DNA of 64,000 bases, taken from Pseudomonas syringae KCTC 12500. Lineage in GTDB: Bacteria; Pseudomonadota; Gammaproteobacteria; Pseudomonadales; Pseudomonadaceae. A model generated the notes under the pieces. The model had not been told where the DNA came from and ran no database searches. It was given only the letters and a program-made list of their open reading frames with translations. This document shows, piece after piece, positions 1-8,252 of the stretch. Every line of letters starts with the position of its first letter. Position 1 is the stretch's first letter. The stretch lies in the NCBI RefSeq assembly GCF_000507185.2, contig NZ_AYTM02000002.1, positions 3,693,501-3,757,500 on the forward strand. The letters run 5' to 3'. The position numbers and the translations under genes are program-made.

Positions 1-1229
1 TCCGCATGTTCGTGCTGCGGCTTGATTCGTGTATCCATGTGCCTGTCCATCGAGTCCTGGCGCTGACGCGGCAGCTCGGCGACAAACTCATCCACCGGAC
101 GGCCCATCAGCGCATCGACGATCCGTGAACTGGCTTTGCCGTCGCCATAAGGGTTGGCCGAGCGGGAGGCGTTGTGCCACAGGGCATCATCGTCAAACAG
201 GGCGTTCACGCCACGAATGATGGCGTCCGTTTCGGTGCCCACCAGGCGCACGGTGCCTGCCGCGACCGCTTCCGGGCGCTCGGTGACATCGCGCATGACC
301 AATACCGGTTTGCCCAGCGACGGCGCTTCTTCCTGCACGCCACCGGAGTCGGTGAGGATGACGTGAGCGCGTTGCATCAGGCGCACGAACGACAGGTAGT
401 CCAGCGGTTTGATCAGGTGCACGTTGGGCAGCTCACCCAGGTGTTCGGTCACCGGCCCCAGTACGTTGGGGTTCAGGTGCACCGGGTAGACGATCTGTAT
501 GTCGTCGCGTCTGGCAAGCTCGCCCAGCGCCTTGCAGATATTCAGGAAGCCGTCGCCGAAATTCTCGCGACGATGACCGGTCACCACCAACACCCTGCGC
601 TCGGGCACCAGGAACGAAAACTGACGATCAAGGGCATGGCGCAGCTGACGGTTGCTGTCGATTCGTTGCGCGGTCAGGTGCAGGGCGTCGATCACGGTAT
701 TGCCGGTCACGAACGAAATGCCCTGCAAACGCTCGCCCAGCACGTTGCGGCGCGACTCGGCGGTGGGAGCGAACAGGTGATCGGAAATCAGATCGATGCA
801 ACGACGGTTCATCTCTTCAGGCCATGGCTGACGGATGTCTCCGGTACGCAGACCGGCTTCGACGTGGCCGATGGGGATGCGGCGATGAAAGGCCGACATG
901 GCCGCCACCATGGCTGATGTGGTGTCGCCGTGAACCAGCACTTTGTCCGGCTTCAGCTCGTCCAGAATCGGGTCGATCGCCGCGTAAAGCGCAGCGGTCA
1001 GCGAGTTCAGTGTCTGATCGGGGCGCATCACATCGAGGCTGTAGTCGGCTTTGAGCTCGAACATGTCCAGCACCTGTTGCAGCATGCTTTGATGCTGCCC
1101 GGTAATGCAGATTCTTGAGTCGATACCTGGCTCTGCAGCCAGTGCTCTGACCAGGGGAGCCATTTTGATGGCCTCCGGACGAGTACCGAAAATGGAAAGG
1201 ACCTTCATTCTGGGGTGCAGACCAGCCAT
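1..1229 (-). CDS. wecB: UDP-N-acetylglucosamine 2-epimerase (non-hydrolysing), 3'-truncated by window edge
   Basis: It interconverts UDP-GlcNAc and UDP-ManNAc in the cytoplasm, feeding surface-polysaccharide synthesis. Translating the minus strand from an ATG at 1229 gives an uninterrupted frame of about 409 codons running off the left edge, so the C-terminus is missing. The N-terminus carries the family signature GTRPEAIKMAPLV; further in are GHVEAGLRTGD, a VTGHRRENFG segment and a TDSGGVQEEAPSLGKP segment, all diagnostic of WecB/MnaA enzymes. The start at 1229 has a strong GGGAGG ribosome site; a second in-frame Met lies at 1208. It is preceded by a long AT-rich non-coding stretch that probably holds its promoter. 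The family call is very firm; which polysaccharide it serves cannot be told from here. Confidence 0.93.
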   Translation of the reverse strand, partial: MAGLHPRMKVLSIFGTRPEAIKMAPLVRALAAEPGIDSRICITGQHQSMLQQVLDMFELKADYSLDVMRPDQTLNSLTAALYAAIDPILDELKPDKVLVHGDTTSAMVAAMSAFHRRIPIGHVEAGLRTGDIRQPWPEEMNRRCIDLISDHLFAPTAESRRNVLGERLQGISFVTGNTVIDALHLTAQRIDSNRQLRHALDRQFSFLVPERRVLVVTGHRRENFGDGFLNICKALGELARRDDIQIVYPVHLNPNVLGPVTEHLGELPNVHLIKPLDYLSFVRLMQRAHVILTDSGGVQEEAPSLGKPVLVMRDVTERPEAVAAGTVRLVGTETDAIIRGVNALFDDDALWHNASRSANPYGDGKASSRIVDALMGRPVDEFVAELPRQRQDSMDRHMDTRIKPQHEHA

Positions 1230-1930
1230 TATTTCCTCCCGCGCACCTAGCGCGTCGCACAGCAGCAAGAACCAGGCTGAGAACAGCTTGGTCAGCTAGC
1301 GAGTTGATGAGTTTCTCGGGCGGAAAGATCGGAGTTTGTGGCTCGATGTTCACTTCAGTGTGAATGTAGCAATATGCCTTGTTACCCGGAGTTGTCGGGA
1401 TTATTAACAGAACAGGATAATAAAGCAAAATGTTTTATTAAGTATTTTTCAAAGTAACAATGAGTATGAACTTTAGAATTTCACCACGGTCAGTACAGGG
1501 TTAAATTTTTTAGGAAGGGCCTTTTGGTCAATGAATTCGGGGCTTTTGAGGGGGGGTTGGAACGTTTTTCCAGCTGTTTTGAATGCCTGTTTGCCACGCG
1601 TAGTTATGAGTGATGGCAAAAAGTTCCAACAAAGTAGTGGCGCTGAGGCGGGCGTCACTACAGCAGAATCCTGACGCCTGTTTAATGACGGGAAGAGAGA
1701 AGGGGTTCACAAAAATGACGCTAATATAATGACGGTTAGCAACTTTGATTAGGTGTCGAGTTTGACACGCTGACGAGCGGGCGGGAGGTTAGGAGTTCGC
1801 TTAGATGCTGTTCAAGTTGTACGGCATATACAGTATTGAGTTGTAGCAGCAATACGGACGATTGCCCAGCCATTAAATGAGAATGATTGGCGACCCCCTC
1901 GCATGAGGGGAGTCGCAGCTCACAGCGAAA
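1230..1930. other. AT-rich intergenic region upstream of wecB
   Basis: About 700 bases with no convincing gene. The part from about 1380 to 1760 is clearly richer in A and T than its surroundings. On the minus strand a possible sigma-70-like pair (TTGCTT, 17-base spacer, AATAAT) lies around 1400-1430, correctly oriented for wecB, but it is only a visual match. The far end holds the hairpin following yebG. Confidence 0.5.
1890..1916 (-). terminator. Hairpin downstream of yebG
   Basis: Arms GCGACCCCCTC (1890-1900) and GAGGGGAGTCGC (1905-1916) fold around a GCAT loop with one bulge. It begins 15 bases past the yebG stop. No strong U-run follows on the minus strand, so termination may be weak. 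Confidence 0.55.
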
Positions 1931-2197
1931 TCAGCCTTTCGCCTCGGCCGGTTCCGACAGCTCGCTGAGCGCGGTCGCGTTGTTCTTGAACGCCGCTGCG
2001 AACACGGCGCGATTCTTCGCCATGTAAATGCTCGCATCCTCTGCATGCTTCTCCGAGATCCCCGGCACGTTCTTGATCAGGACGTCGGTGAGAAGCTCGG
2101 CCAGCTCGAGCATTTGGTCGTGCGCATCGGCGAGTTTACGGTCCACGAAAGTAGTCTCCAGATCGCGGGTACTGCGGTAAAGGGTTTCAACAGCCAT
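1931..2197 (-). CDS. yebG: YebG family SOS-response protein
   Basis: An 88-residue protein that aligns by eye with E. coli YebG: it begins MAVETLYRS and continues with a K-x-ADA-x-D-x-ML segment and a hydrophobic ELLTDVL stretch, as in the family. YebG is a small DNA-damage-induced protein of unclear biochemical role, controlled by LexA in E. coli. Here a perfect LexA-type box (2389-2404) overlaps a candidate minus-strand promoter about 190 bases upstream, which supports both the identity and SOS control. No signal peptide or membrane segment. A hairpin follows the stop. Transcribed alone, divergently from psiE. Confidence 0.85.
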   Translation of the reverse strand: MAVETLYRSTRDLETTFVDRKLADAHDQMLELAELLTDVLIKNVPGISEKHAEDASIYMAKNRAVFAAAFKNNATALSELSEPAEAKG

Positions 2198-2386
2198 TTT
2201 GGCCTCGTCGTCTTATCCAGTGTTGAAAGGGCTAGACCCGGGCGTTCAGCGCTTTGTGCTCTGACCAGCGGGTATGCAAAGCATTGATCGTGCATGACCA
2301 GCGCGCCGGTCAGGTGTAGCGGGGCACTGCGTGAAGACCTTTAGGGAAGCTGGCCTGCGACGCAACAGCGAAAGCGATTTCTCGAT

Positions 2387-2406
2387 TACTGTGTTTTTAT
2401 ACAGTA
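2387..2406. promoter_or_regulatory. LexA (SOS) box
   Basis: The core CTGT-N8-ACAG lies at 2389-2404 and matches the CTGT(N8)ACAG consensus exactly; the symmetry extends one base pair pair further to arms TACTGT (2387-2392) and ACAGTA (2401-2406). It overlaps the -10 of a candidate promoter reading toward yebG. A shared effect on psiE (start 204 bases away) is possible but less likely. Confidence 0.88.
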
Positions 2407-2425
2407 AAAGCCATGTGCCAATCAA
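2396..2425 (-). promoter_or_regulatory. Candidate sigma-70 promoter for yebG
   Basis: On the minus strand TTGATT (2420-2425) and TATAAA (2396-2401) are separated by 18 bases. The -10 lies inside the LexA box, the usual geometry for SOS repression. A transcript from here would carry a leader of about 190 nt. Confidence 0.55.
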
Positions 2426-2607
2426 GCCCTGCCTGAATAGTGGCGTTTACGCATCTTTTTTGCGCTGCAAATGTGCCTTGCGACAACCCGCCGCGCTCTC
2501 AACCATAGCCTATGGCCCTGTTCCTGCTTTAAAAAGCAGGCCACAAGGGTGTCACGAGTACCCGGCATCATCCGGTCGGCATAAACGAAGGTTCAGAGGT
2601 AAGCGTC

Positions 2608-3096
2608 ATGGGGAACAAATGGGCAGTAAAGATAAGACACCGCGTGCATGCGCAGGCCGAGTCACTGGGCAACCTGTGTGTGGAGAGCTTCCACTTTCTG
2701 GCGCTGTTCGCGATCGGCGCGATCACTGCCTGGGCGTCAGTGGTTGCATTTCTGGGGATGGTCGAGAAAGGCAACGTCACGGTCGATGACATCCTGCTGC
2801 TGTTCATCTATCTCGAGCTGGGGGCGATGACCGGGATTTATTTCAAGACCAACCACATGCCCGTGCGCTTCCTGATCTATGTTGCGATCACTGCACTGAC
2901 CCGCCTGCTGATTTCCGACGTGTCCCATCACAACCCACCGGACATCGGCATCATCTACCTGTGTGGCGGCATTCTGTTGCTGGCGTTTGCGATTCTGGTA
3001 GTGCGCTATGCGTCGTACAAATACCCGTCGGCGAAGATTCCCGATTCGTCCAGCACCGTCAAAGGCGCGGTGACGGAAGAAAAGGGCGAAATCTGA
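2608..3096 (+). CDS. psiE: Phosphate-starvation-inducible PsiE family membrane protein
   Basis: A 162-residue inner-membrane protein with four hydrophobic helices (roughly residues 25-50, 60-78, 85-105 and 115-135) and a short charged C-terminal tail. The spacing of helices and the segments YLELGAMTGIYFKTNH and MPVRFLIYVAITALTRLL are typical of PsiE. The family is named for phosphate-starvation induction in E. coli; its molecular function is unknown. An AGAGG ribosome site precedes the ATG at 2608. No clear Pho box was seen upstream. It converges with the next gene, with a hairpin between them. Confidence 0.85.
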   Translation: MGNKWAVKIRHRVHAQAESLGNLCVESFHFLALFAIGAITAWASVVAFLGMVEKGNVTVDDILLLFIYLELGAMTGIYFKTNHMPVRFLIYVAITALTRLLISDVSHHNPPDIGIIYLCGGILLLAFAILVVRYASYKYPSAKIPDSSSTVKGAVTEEKGEI

Positions 3097-3106
3097 TCGA
3101 GGCAGC

Positions 3107-3131
3107 GGCGGCATCTGTGCACGATGCCGCC
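3107..3131. terminator. Hairpin between convergent psiE and lipoprotein genes
   Basis: A perfect 8-bp stem, GGCGGCAT (3107-3114) with ATGCCGCC (3124-3131), around a 9-base loop, just after the psiE stop. There is no T-run, so this is only a plausible transcript-end structure. Confidence 0.4.
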
Positions 3132-3157
3132 AGCACGCTGCTTATAGAAGAAGGCAA

Positions 3158-3490
3158 TCAGTTCAGCCAGACCCCGGCACGCCAGTGCCAGCCGTCACCA
3201 GCGCTTTCCCAGTGCGGATGCACATAGTGATAGCCGGGTCGTTCGGTTTCCCAGTGGCCATGTACCGGCACGAATCGCTGGCCGTTCCAGTGCCAGTAAC
3301 CGCGTGCCCATATATAGCCGGGACGAGGGGCCGGTTCCACCTCGACAACGCGTTCCGGTGGCGGTTGCGGCGCGATCACTTCTTCGACGTATTCATGATG
3401 GGCATGCGATCGTTCATGGACCACACGCTCTTCGACACAGCCTGACGCTATCGCAAGTGATGCGATCAATACCCCATAACGTAAATACAT
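3158..3490 (-). CDS. YXWGXW-repeat-type lipoprotein, hypothetical
   Basis: A 110-residue protein with a lipoprotein signal ending in a IASGC lipobox (Cys about residue 18), a His/Glu-rich linker, a Pro-rich stretch, and then tryptophan/tyrosine repeats of the Y-x-W-x-x-G-x-W kind (GYIWARGYWHWNG, HGHWE, HPHWESAGDGWHW). Such short repeat proteins sit on the periplasmic side of a membrane; their function is not established. The start has a strong GAGGAGG ribosome site. No operon partner: psiE converges on it and DUF3509 lies 260 bases upstream. Confidence 0.75.
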   Translation of the reverse strand: MYLRYGVLIASLAIASGCVEERVVHERSHAHHEYVEEVIAPQPPPERVVEVEPAPRPGYIWARGYWHWNGQRFVPVHGHWETERPGYHYVHPHWESAGDGWHWRAGVWLN

Positions 3491-3751
3491 GTTGCCTCCT
3501 CGGAATCACCCGCAGGTGCAGTGGCGCTGAACTCAGTGCCCAGTCGCTCGAATGTTTCTGCGCAAGGATTGTTGTAGCAGGATGTATCTGTACTTTTGCT
3601 GAAGAGGAGGGAGGGGGGATGGTAGCGAAAGGCCGGTTTTACTGGGGGGAAAGCCCGATCAGGCAGGCTGGAGGGTATTGAACGGCATCAATCTGTTTTT
3701 GCTCTATGCAGCGCCGACAACGGCACTGCATAGAGGGGAGGGGCCGGTGCA

Positions 3752-4084
3752 TCAGACCCCGGCACTGGCCGTTGCCTGACTCTGCGGCCACAGACCATTG
3801 GCCGGGACAGGTGCCTTTTTCAGGGTCGCGCCGTCGGTCAGCGCTGCAAGGATCTTGATCGCGCTGTCGCCACGTTCGATAGCGATGCCGAATTGCACGC
3901 TTTCTATCAGCTTGCGCAGGCGTTGTGGGTCATTGCGTTGGGCAGCGCTGATCAAACGCTTGGCAACGACGCCGCATTCGTTGGACAAGGTCAGCATGAT
4001 GCTGCCGTCCAGCCCTTGAATGCTCAGATTCACCCGATAGTCGGGGTGAAACGTGTCCGTGATCATCTGAAAAGGATTGTCCAT
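3752..4084 (-). CDS. DUF3509 domain-containing protein
   Basis: A 110-residue cytoplasmic protein resembling the Pseudomonas DUF3509 family: MDNPFQ at the start, then a YRVNLSIQGLDGSIMLTLS segment and a helical RLRKLIESVQFGIAIERG segment. Function unknown. The frame opens at 4111, but the internal ATG at 4084 is preferred because an AGGTGA ribosome site sits just before it, whereas the upstream ATG has none. No signal peptide. Monocistronic as far as can be seen. The family assignment is from memory of its pattern. Confidence 0.7.
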   Translation of the reverse strand: MDNPFQMITDTFHPDYRVNLSIQGLDGSIMLTLSNECGVVAKRLISAAQRNDPQRLRKLIESVQFGIAIERGDSAIKILAALTDGATLKKAPVPANGLWPQSQATASAGV

Positions 4085-4933
4085 ATCATTCACCTGCTCA
4101 ATGGTCTGCATAAGTTGACCGGGTAGTAGTCCTTTTGGTTCTCGACGACTGATCAGCGGTTGCGTTACTCCTGCGCTGGGTGCTGACGGGGTTGCTGTCG
4201 TCTTCCGCGTTGATGACAGGGTTTCTTTTCGAGAAGCTTTGACGCATTCACGACGTTCAGTCCGCGCCAGAAAGTGGCCGTCCTGATGGCCTGCCTCGTG
4301 GCGCGTACTACAGGGCTTTGCATGGTTCGGGCCATATTGCAGGGGCGATGCGCTAGAAGCCGCCGAGCGGGAGCACTGCGCAGTCGCTTCCTGGTTGGCT
4401 TTGCTGCAGGACGAGCCGGTCAGTCGGGTTGAAAAAAGTGCTCTCCAAAGCGGGCGAAAAACAGCTCCCGTACATGGCCTGCTCCTCTCGCGAAAGCGTT
4501 TTGCTCATGACTTTTTCGAGTGATTGTCTGACACTCCGACAACCGAATCTTGACGTCAGAGATTCGTAAAGACGGGGTCGAAACCGTAATCGCCCACTGT
4601 CCAGTTTCTGACGTTGAGCGTTGTGCTGCGGAGTGGCTGGGTGAGTGTTGAACACCTGTCGGTATGAACGGCAGACCCGCACCCTCATCGAGGGGACGCG
4701 GGATGATTTTTGCTCGCCGATGGCGGTCAGGTGCAGCGCTCGGGCTGCTCGGCGCTGGCTGTTAAATTCGATGGACGGCACCCAGCGATCAAAATGGCTG
4801 CGAGGTGAGGGAAGGGTCAAGGTGGCCAAAACTGTGCAGCGACCGTTTGTGGTGCGCTTGCCGGCCCGTGGCAAACAAAAAGGGCGAACCGTCGCCGGTT
4901 CGCCCTTTTCTTGCAAAACGTGTCAGTGAAGCA
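4085..4933. other. Long intergenic region with no recognisable gene
   Basis: About 850 bases between the DUF3509 gene and the HPF gene. Open frames exist on both strands (the longest on the minus strand, 4353-4916), but their predicted products are Arg/Ser/Pro-rich, lack any family motif and look like non-coding GC-rich sequence. The right end holds the HPF terminator. A small RNA cannot be excluded. Confidence 0.45.
4878..4909 (-). terminator. Rho-independent terminator after the HPF gene
   Basis: A perfect 13-bp stem, AAAAGGGCGAACC (4878-4890) with GGTTCGCCCTTTT (4897-4909), around a 6-base loop. On the minus strand it runs into a T-run, about 25 bases past the HPF stop. The T-run on the other side makes it usable in both directions. 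Confidence 0.9.
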
Positions 4934-5362
4934 TCAGGTCAGACGAGCGGCTTCTTTCTCCTGCTCTTTTTCCAGAAATTCTTCTTCGAGCAGCGCGTCC
5001 GGGCTGACCGGATCTTCATCCTGTTCGGCAATGATCGGTGCGGCGCCTCGTTTGCCGCGCAGTTTGCCAAACAGATGCTCGAGGGCGTGATCGAGTTTTA
5101 CAGCAGCGCCATCCACAGCCTGATCTACCGTATCAGCCTTGTGGGAAACAGAAATGGGTTGGTGTCCTTTAGGGCGAGCTTCCATCTGGCACTTGATGTC
5201 GTGCGGGCCAGGCTTGTCGCCGTTTTCGTCGCGGATGTGGACTTCCACGCGGGTCAGGTTTTCATCGTAGTGTTCGAGCGTGCTTTCAACGGTGGTACGA
5301 ACCCACTCCTCCAGTCGGATACTGCTTTCGATGTGATTATCGCTATTGACCTGGATTTGCAT
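4934..5362 (-). CDS. HPF/RaiA family ribosome-associated protein
   Basis: A 142-residue cytoplasmic protein of the ribosome hibernation-factor/sigma-54-modulation family, which binds the decoding region of the 30S subunit and silences ribosomes in stationary phase. Residues 1-105 form the S30AE-like domain (MQIQVNSDNHIE at the start; a VEVHIRDENGDK strand; DIKCQMEARPKGHQPI). The last 35 residues are a very acidic Glu-rich tail not needed for the fold. It stands alone with its own terminator. It is not the copy usually found next to rpoN, so it is probably a second family member. Confidence 0.85.
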   Translation of the reverse strand: MQIQVNSDNHIESSIRLEEWVRTTVESTLEHYDENLTRVEVHIRDENGDKPGPHDIKCQMEARPKGHQPISVSHKADTVDQAVDGAAVKLDHALEHLFGKLRGKRGAAPIIAEQDEDPVSPDALLEEEFLEKEQEKEAARLT

Positions 5363-5542
5363 AGTTAATCCTTATTAGGGCTTGCTCGTGCGAGGCTGGA
5401 CTGCATGATTCCTGTCGGAATCGTTTTCGTTTGCGCTCATTCACAGTGTTGGCGGCAATGGCCTGACAATTCAACCCCAATGTGTAAGAAATATTTCGCA
5501 GCAAAAAAAGGATGCCTTGCCGCGAGGCTGCGAATCAGCAGC

Positions 5543-5592
5543 GGACGCAGAGCGTCCGGAACGGCATTCCCATGCGAAGCGTAAGGAACGAG
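5543..5592. repeat. Dispersed two-hairpin repeat, copy A
   Basis: GGACGC-AG-AGCGTCC (5543-5557), followed by GGAACGGCATTCCCATGCG and a degenerate second half ending GGAACGAG. The same modular sequence occurs at 8117, 21091 and, reversed, at 61857, with a shortened copy at 59714. It lies just past the fecA stop. Confidence 0.7.
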
Positions 5593-5635
5593 AAGTGTCC
5601 GGGAGAACACTTTTCTTGCGCTCTGGCGTCCGAAA

Positions 5636-7984
5636 CTAGAACGCGACCGACGTCTGTACGTACACCGTGCGCGGTTCGCCGACGTATTTGCCGCGGTTGT
5701 TGTCGTCGAACGAGCGGGTGTAGTACTGGCGGTTGAAGATGTTCTTCATCCCGACCGCGACGTTGAGGTCAGACAGTTGCGGGCCGAAGTCGTAGTTGGC
5801 GCGGGTGCTGAACAGCATGTATCCAGGGATCTTGCCGGTGCTGCCGTCGGCGCTTTCAGCTGAGGTATTGGCGTTGTCGGCAAACTGGTCGCTCTGGAAG
5901 GAGCTGTCGAAATTGAGCTTCCACGGCCCTTCGGTGTAGCTGACACCCATGGTGCCCTTGTGCTTTGACGAGAACGGCACGCGGTTGCCCTTGTTCGGGC
6001 CGTCTTCGCGGATCGTGGCGTCGACGAAGGCGTAGGTCGCGTAGACATCGTAGCCGGCCAGCACCGGGCTAAGGCCCTCCAGCGCATAGTTGACGCTGGT
6101 TTCGATGCCCTGATGACGCGTCTCGCCGCGTGCGATCACCGTGTCGTTTGTCTGGTTGCTGTCGTACTGGTTGTCGAAATTGATCAGGAAGGCGCCGATC
6201 TCGGCCCGCAGGTTGCCATTGTCGTAGCGTGTGCCCAGTTCCCAGGTGCGGGCTTTTTCCGGTTTGACTTCATCGCCGGTGACGCGGTTAGGCATCTGGC
6301 TGTACTGCACACTGCCGAACGAGCCTTCGGTGTTGGCGTACAGGTTCCAGGTGTCGGTCAGGTGGTAAAGCACATTCAACGCGGGCAGCGCGGTGCTGTA
6401 GTCGCCCTGGTATCGGGCGTTGGTCAGGTTGTTGTTCTGCGCGGTGTCGATCATCTCGTAGCGAATGCCCGGCGTGATGGTCCACTTGCCGATATCGATG
6501 CGGTCGTCGATGTAGAACGCATGCGCTTCGGTCGCTCCGCGTGTGTCGCGGTCATTGCGGCTGGCGGTGGTCGGCAGTTCGCCGGTGACCGGCTCGCGAT
6601 AGCGCAGTTCGTGACCGGCCTCGTTGACGTAACGGTAGCCAACGCCGACTTCATGCCAGGTTTCGCCCAGCGCAAAGCCTTGCGAGAAGCGTGTTTCCAG
6701 GCCACGCACCCAGTATTCGCGGGGCGACAGGGAAACGAAGCTACCCTGATCCAGATAGCCGCTGCGCAGGGTCTTGGTGAAGAACGTATTGGCGGTGAAG
6801 ACGCGCGCGTCCTGTTCGTAGCGATAGCCGAAGTTGAACATGGTGCGACGGCCCCAGAACTTGTCCTTCAGGCGTGTCGACTGGTACGGATCGGCATTGT
6901 AGTCCGCGACGCTGAGGCCACCGGGCATCTGCGCTTCGCCATCGTAGTATTGCGCCATGGCGTTAAGGCTGTTGGCGTCGTCGATCTGGTATTTACCCTT
7001 GAGGATCAGGTCGTCGATTTCGGTGTCGCTGTGCTCGCGCCAGTCGCCGCCGCGCACGCCGGAATACAGAATCGCGCCGCCCAGGCCGTTGTCCGCGGTG
7101 CCACCTGCCAGCAGGTTACCGGTGGTCTTGAAACCGTCGTGGCTGGACGACGGGCTGGTCTCGGTTTGTATGCCGCCCTTGAGAGTGGGGGCATCGGGGA
7201 TCGCGCGGGTCACGAAGTTGACGATGCCACCCACGTTCTGCGGACCGTAACGGACTGCGCCACCGCCACGCACCACATCGACTGCGTCCATGTTGCCCAT
7301 GCTGATCGGCGCAAACGACAGTTGCGGCTGGCCGTAGGGCGCGAATGGCACCGGGATACCGTCCATCAACACGGTAGAACGCGACGCCAGGCGTGGATTG
7401 AGGCCGCGAATGCCGAAATTCAGCGCCATGTCATGGCTGCCAGTGCCGTTGTTGTCCGGCGCATTGACGCCCGGAATACGATTGAGCACTTCACGCGCCG
7501 ATGTCGCGCCGACCCGCTCGAACTCCTCACGGCGAATCACGTCACGTGCGCCGGGATGTTCGAAAACGTTGGTTTGCTGCGCAGCGCCCAGCCAGTCACC
7601 GACCACCGTGGAAACCCCCAGCTCGATCGGCGCGCCAGCCGTATTTGCCGATTGCAGGGTGAAGCCGTTATTGCCATCGGCCATGGCCTGCAGGCCGGTG
7701 CCTTCGAGCAAGGCATTCAGGCCCTGCTCGGGTGTGTATTGACCTTCCAGGCCACGGCTTTTCAGGCCGCTGGTCATCTGCGAACCATAGGAAATCAGCA
7801 TGCCGGACTCACGACCGAACTGGTTCAGCGCCGCTTCAAGCTCGCTCGGCGCAATGTGATACACCTTGGGTGCGACCTCGGCGGCCTGCACCATCGACAG
7901 ACTGCCGACCGAAAGGCTCGCGCCGAAAATGACATGGCGCAATGTGCGCACCAGCGGTGAAAGTTGAGTAGGGCGGGCTGACAT
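5636..7984 (-). CDS. fecA: TonB-dependent ferric citrate/siderophore receptor, FecA type
   Basis: An outer-membrane beta-barrel of 782 residues importing a ferric chelate with energy from TonB. It has a signal peptide ending near VQAAEVAP (about residue 35), an N-terminal STN signalling domain (about 40-115) that contacts the FecR partner, a plug domain (about 140-260) with IRGLNPRLASRS and VRGGGAVRYGPQNVGG, and a barrel ending in the C-terminal aromatic FxVAF-like strand. The plug sequence closely resembles E. coli FecA, so ferric dicitrate is the first guess, though other ferric siderophores are possible. The STN domain and adjacent fecI-fecR indicate cell-surface signalling. Length is normal for the family. 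Confidence 0.9.
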   Translation of the reverse strand: MSARPTQLSPLVRTLRHVIFGASLSVGSLSMVQAAEVAPKVYHIAPSELEAALNQFGRESGMLISYGSQMTSGLKSRGLEGQYTPEQGLNALLEGTGLQAMADGNNGFTLQSANTAGAPIELGVSTVVGDWLGAAQQTNVFEHPGARDVIRREEFERVGATSAREVLNRIPGVNAPDNNGTGSHDMALNFGIRGLNPRLASRSTVLMDGIPVPFAPYGQPQLSFAPISMGNMDAVDVVRGGGAVRYGPQNVGGIVNFVTRAIPDAPTLKGGIQTETSPSSSHDGFKTTGNLLAGGTADNGLGGAILYSGVRGGDWREHSDTEIDDLILKGKYQIDDANSLNAMAQYYDGEAQMPGGLSVADYNADPYQSTRLKDKFWGRRTMFNFGYRYEQDARVFTANTFFTKTLRSGYLDQGSFVSLSPREYWVRGLETRFSQGFALGETWHEVGVGYRYVNEAGHELRYREPVTGELPTTASRNDRDTRGATEAHAFYIDDRIDIGKWTITPGIRYEMIDTAQNNNLTNARYQGDYSTALPALNVLYHLTDTWNLYANTEGSFGSVQYSQMPNRVTGDEVKPEKARTWELGTRYDNGNLRAEIGAFLINFDNQYDSNQTNDTVIARGETRHQGIETSVNYALEGLSPVLAGYDVYATYAFVDATIREDGPNKGNRVPFSSKHKGTMGVSYTEGPWKLNFDSSFQSDQFADNANTSAESADGSTGKIPGYMLFSTRANYDFGPQLSDLNVAVGMKNIFNRQYYTRSFDDNNRGKYVGEPRTVYVQTSVAF

Positions 7985-8116
7985 GCGGGAGTCCTTTGAC
8001 CGGAAGGTTGAGAGAGGCTTTCCCTGTCTGTCACGCGAGGATCGAAAAACAGCTCACGCTTTTTGAAAGATTTTAGCCGGCCAGCGCAAATCCACCTGAC
8101 ATCTAAACACCGCTGT

Positions 8117-8167
8117 GTGACGCAGAGCGTCACGAAAGGCACTACCACGCGGAGTGGGAACGATAGT
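8117..8167. repeat. Dispersed two-hairpin repeat, copy B
   Basis: First hairpin GTGACGC-AGA-GCGTCAC (8117-8133), second CCAC-N5-GTGG (8145-8157), then the shared tail GGAACGATAGT. It lies in the 268-base gap between fecA and fecR. Covarying stem bases relative to copy A (GTGACGC/GCGTCAC against GGACGC/GCGTCC) support a selected hairpin. Confidence 0.75.
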
Positions 8168-8252
8168 CAGCGTAGTGTCAGCCCTGTATTTCGGGCTCTC
8201 CAAGACGCGTATGTCCACATGAGCACTGAAAAGTGGGAACGAGCAATCACGA

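Larger units (their letters stand above)
2198..2607. other. Divergent intergenic region yebG/psiE
   Basis: About 410 bases between two divergent genes. It contains the LexA box and minus-strand promoter described separately. The reading frames across it look like noise. Confidence 0.5.

Noticed and set aside
817..1428. Open frame of 203 residues on the minus strand overlapping the wecB start
   Set aside because: It runs in a different frame over the clearly conserved wecB N-terminus and its product is Arg/Ser-rich without motifs.
4353..4916. 187-residue minus-strand frame in the gap before the HPF gene
   Set aside because: It begins inside the HPF terminator hairpin, has no ribosome site, and its product has no recognisable pattern.
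6113..7960. 615-residue open frame antisense to fecA
   Set aside because: Mirror of a GC-rich coding gene; Val/Ala/Gly/His-rich product without family motif, while fecA is certain.
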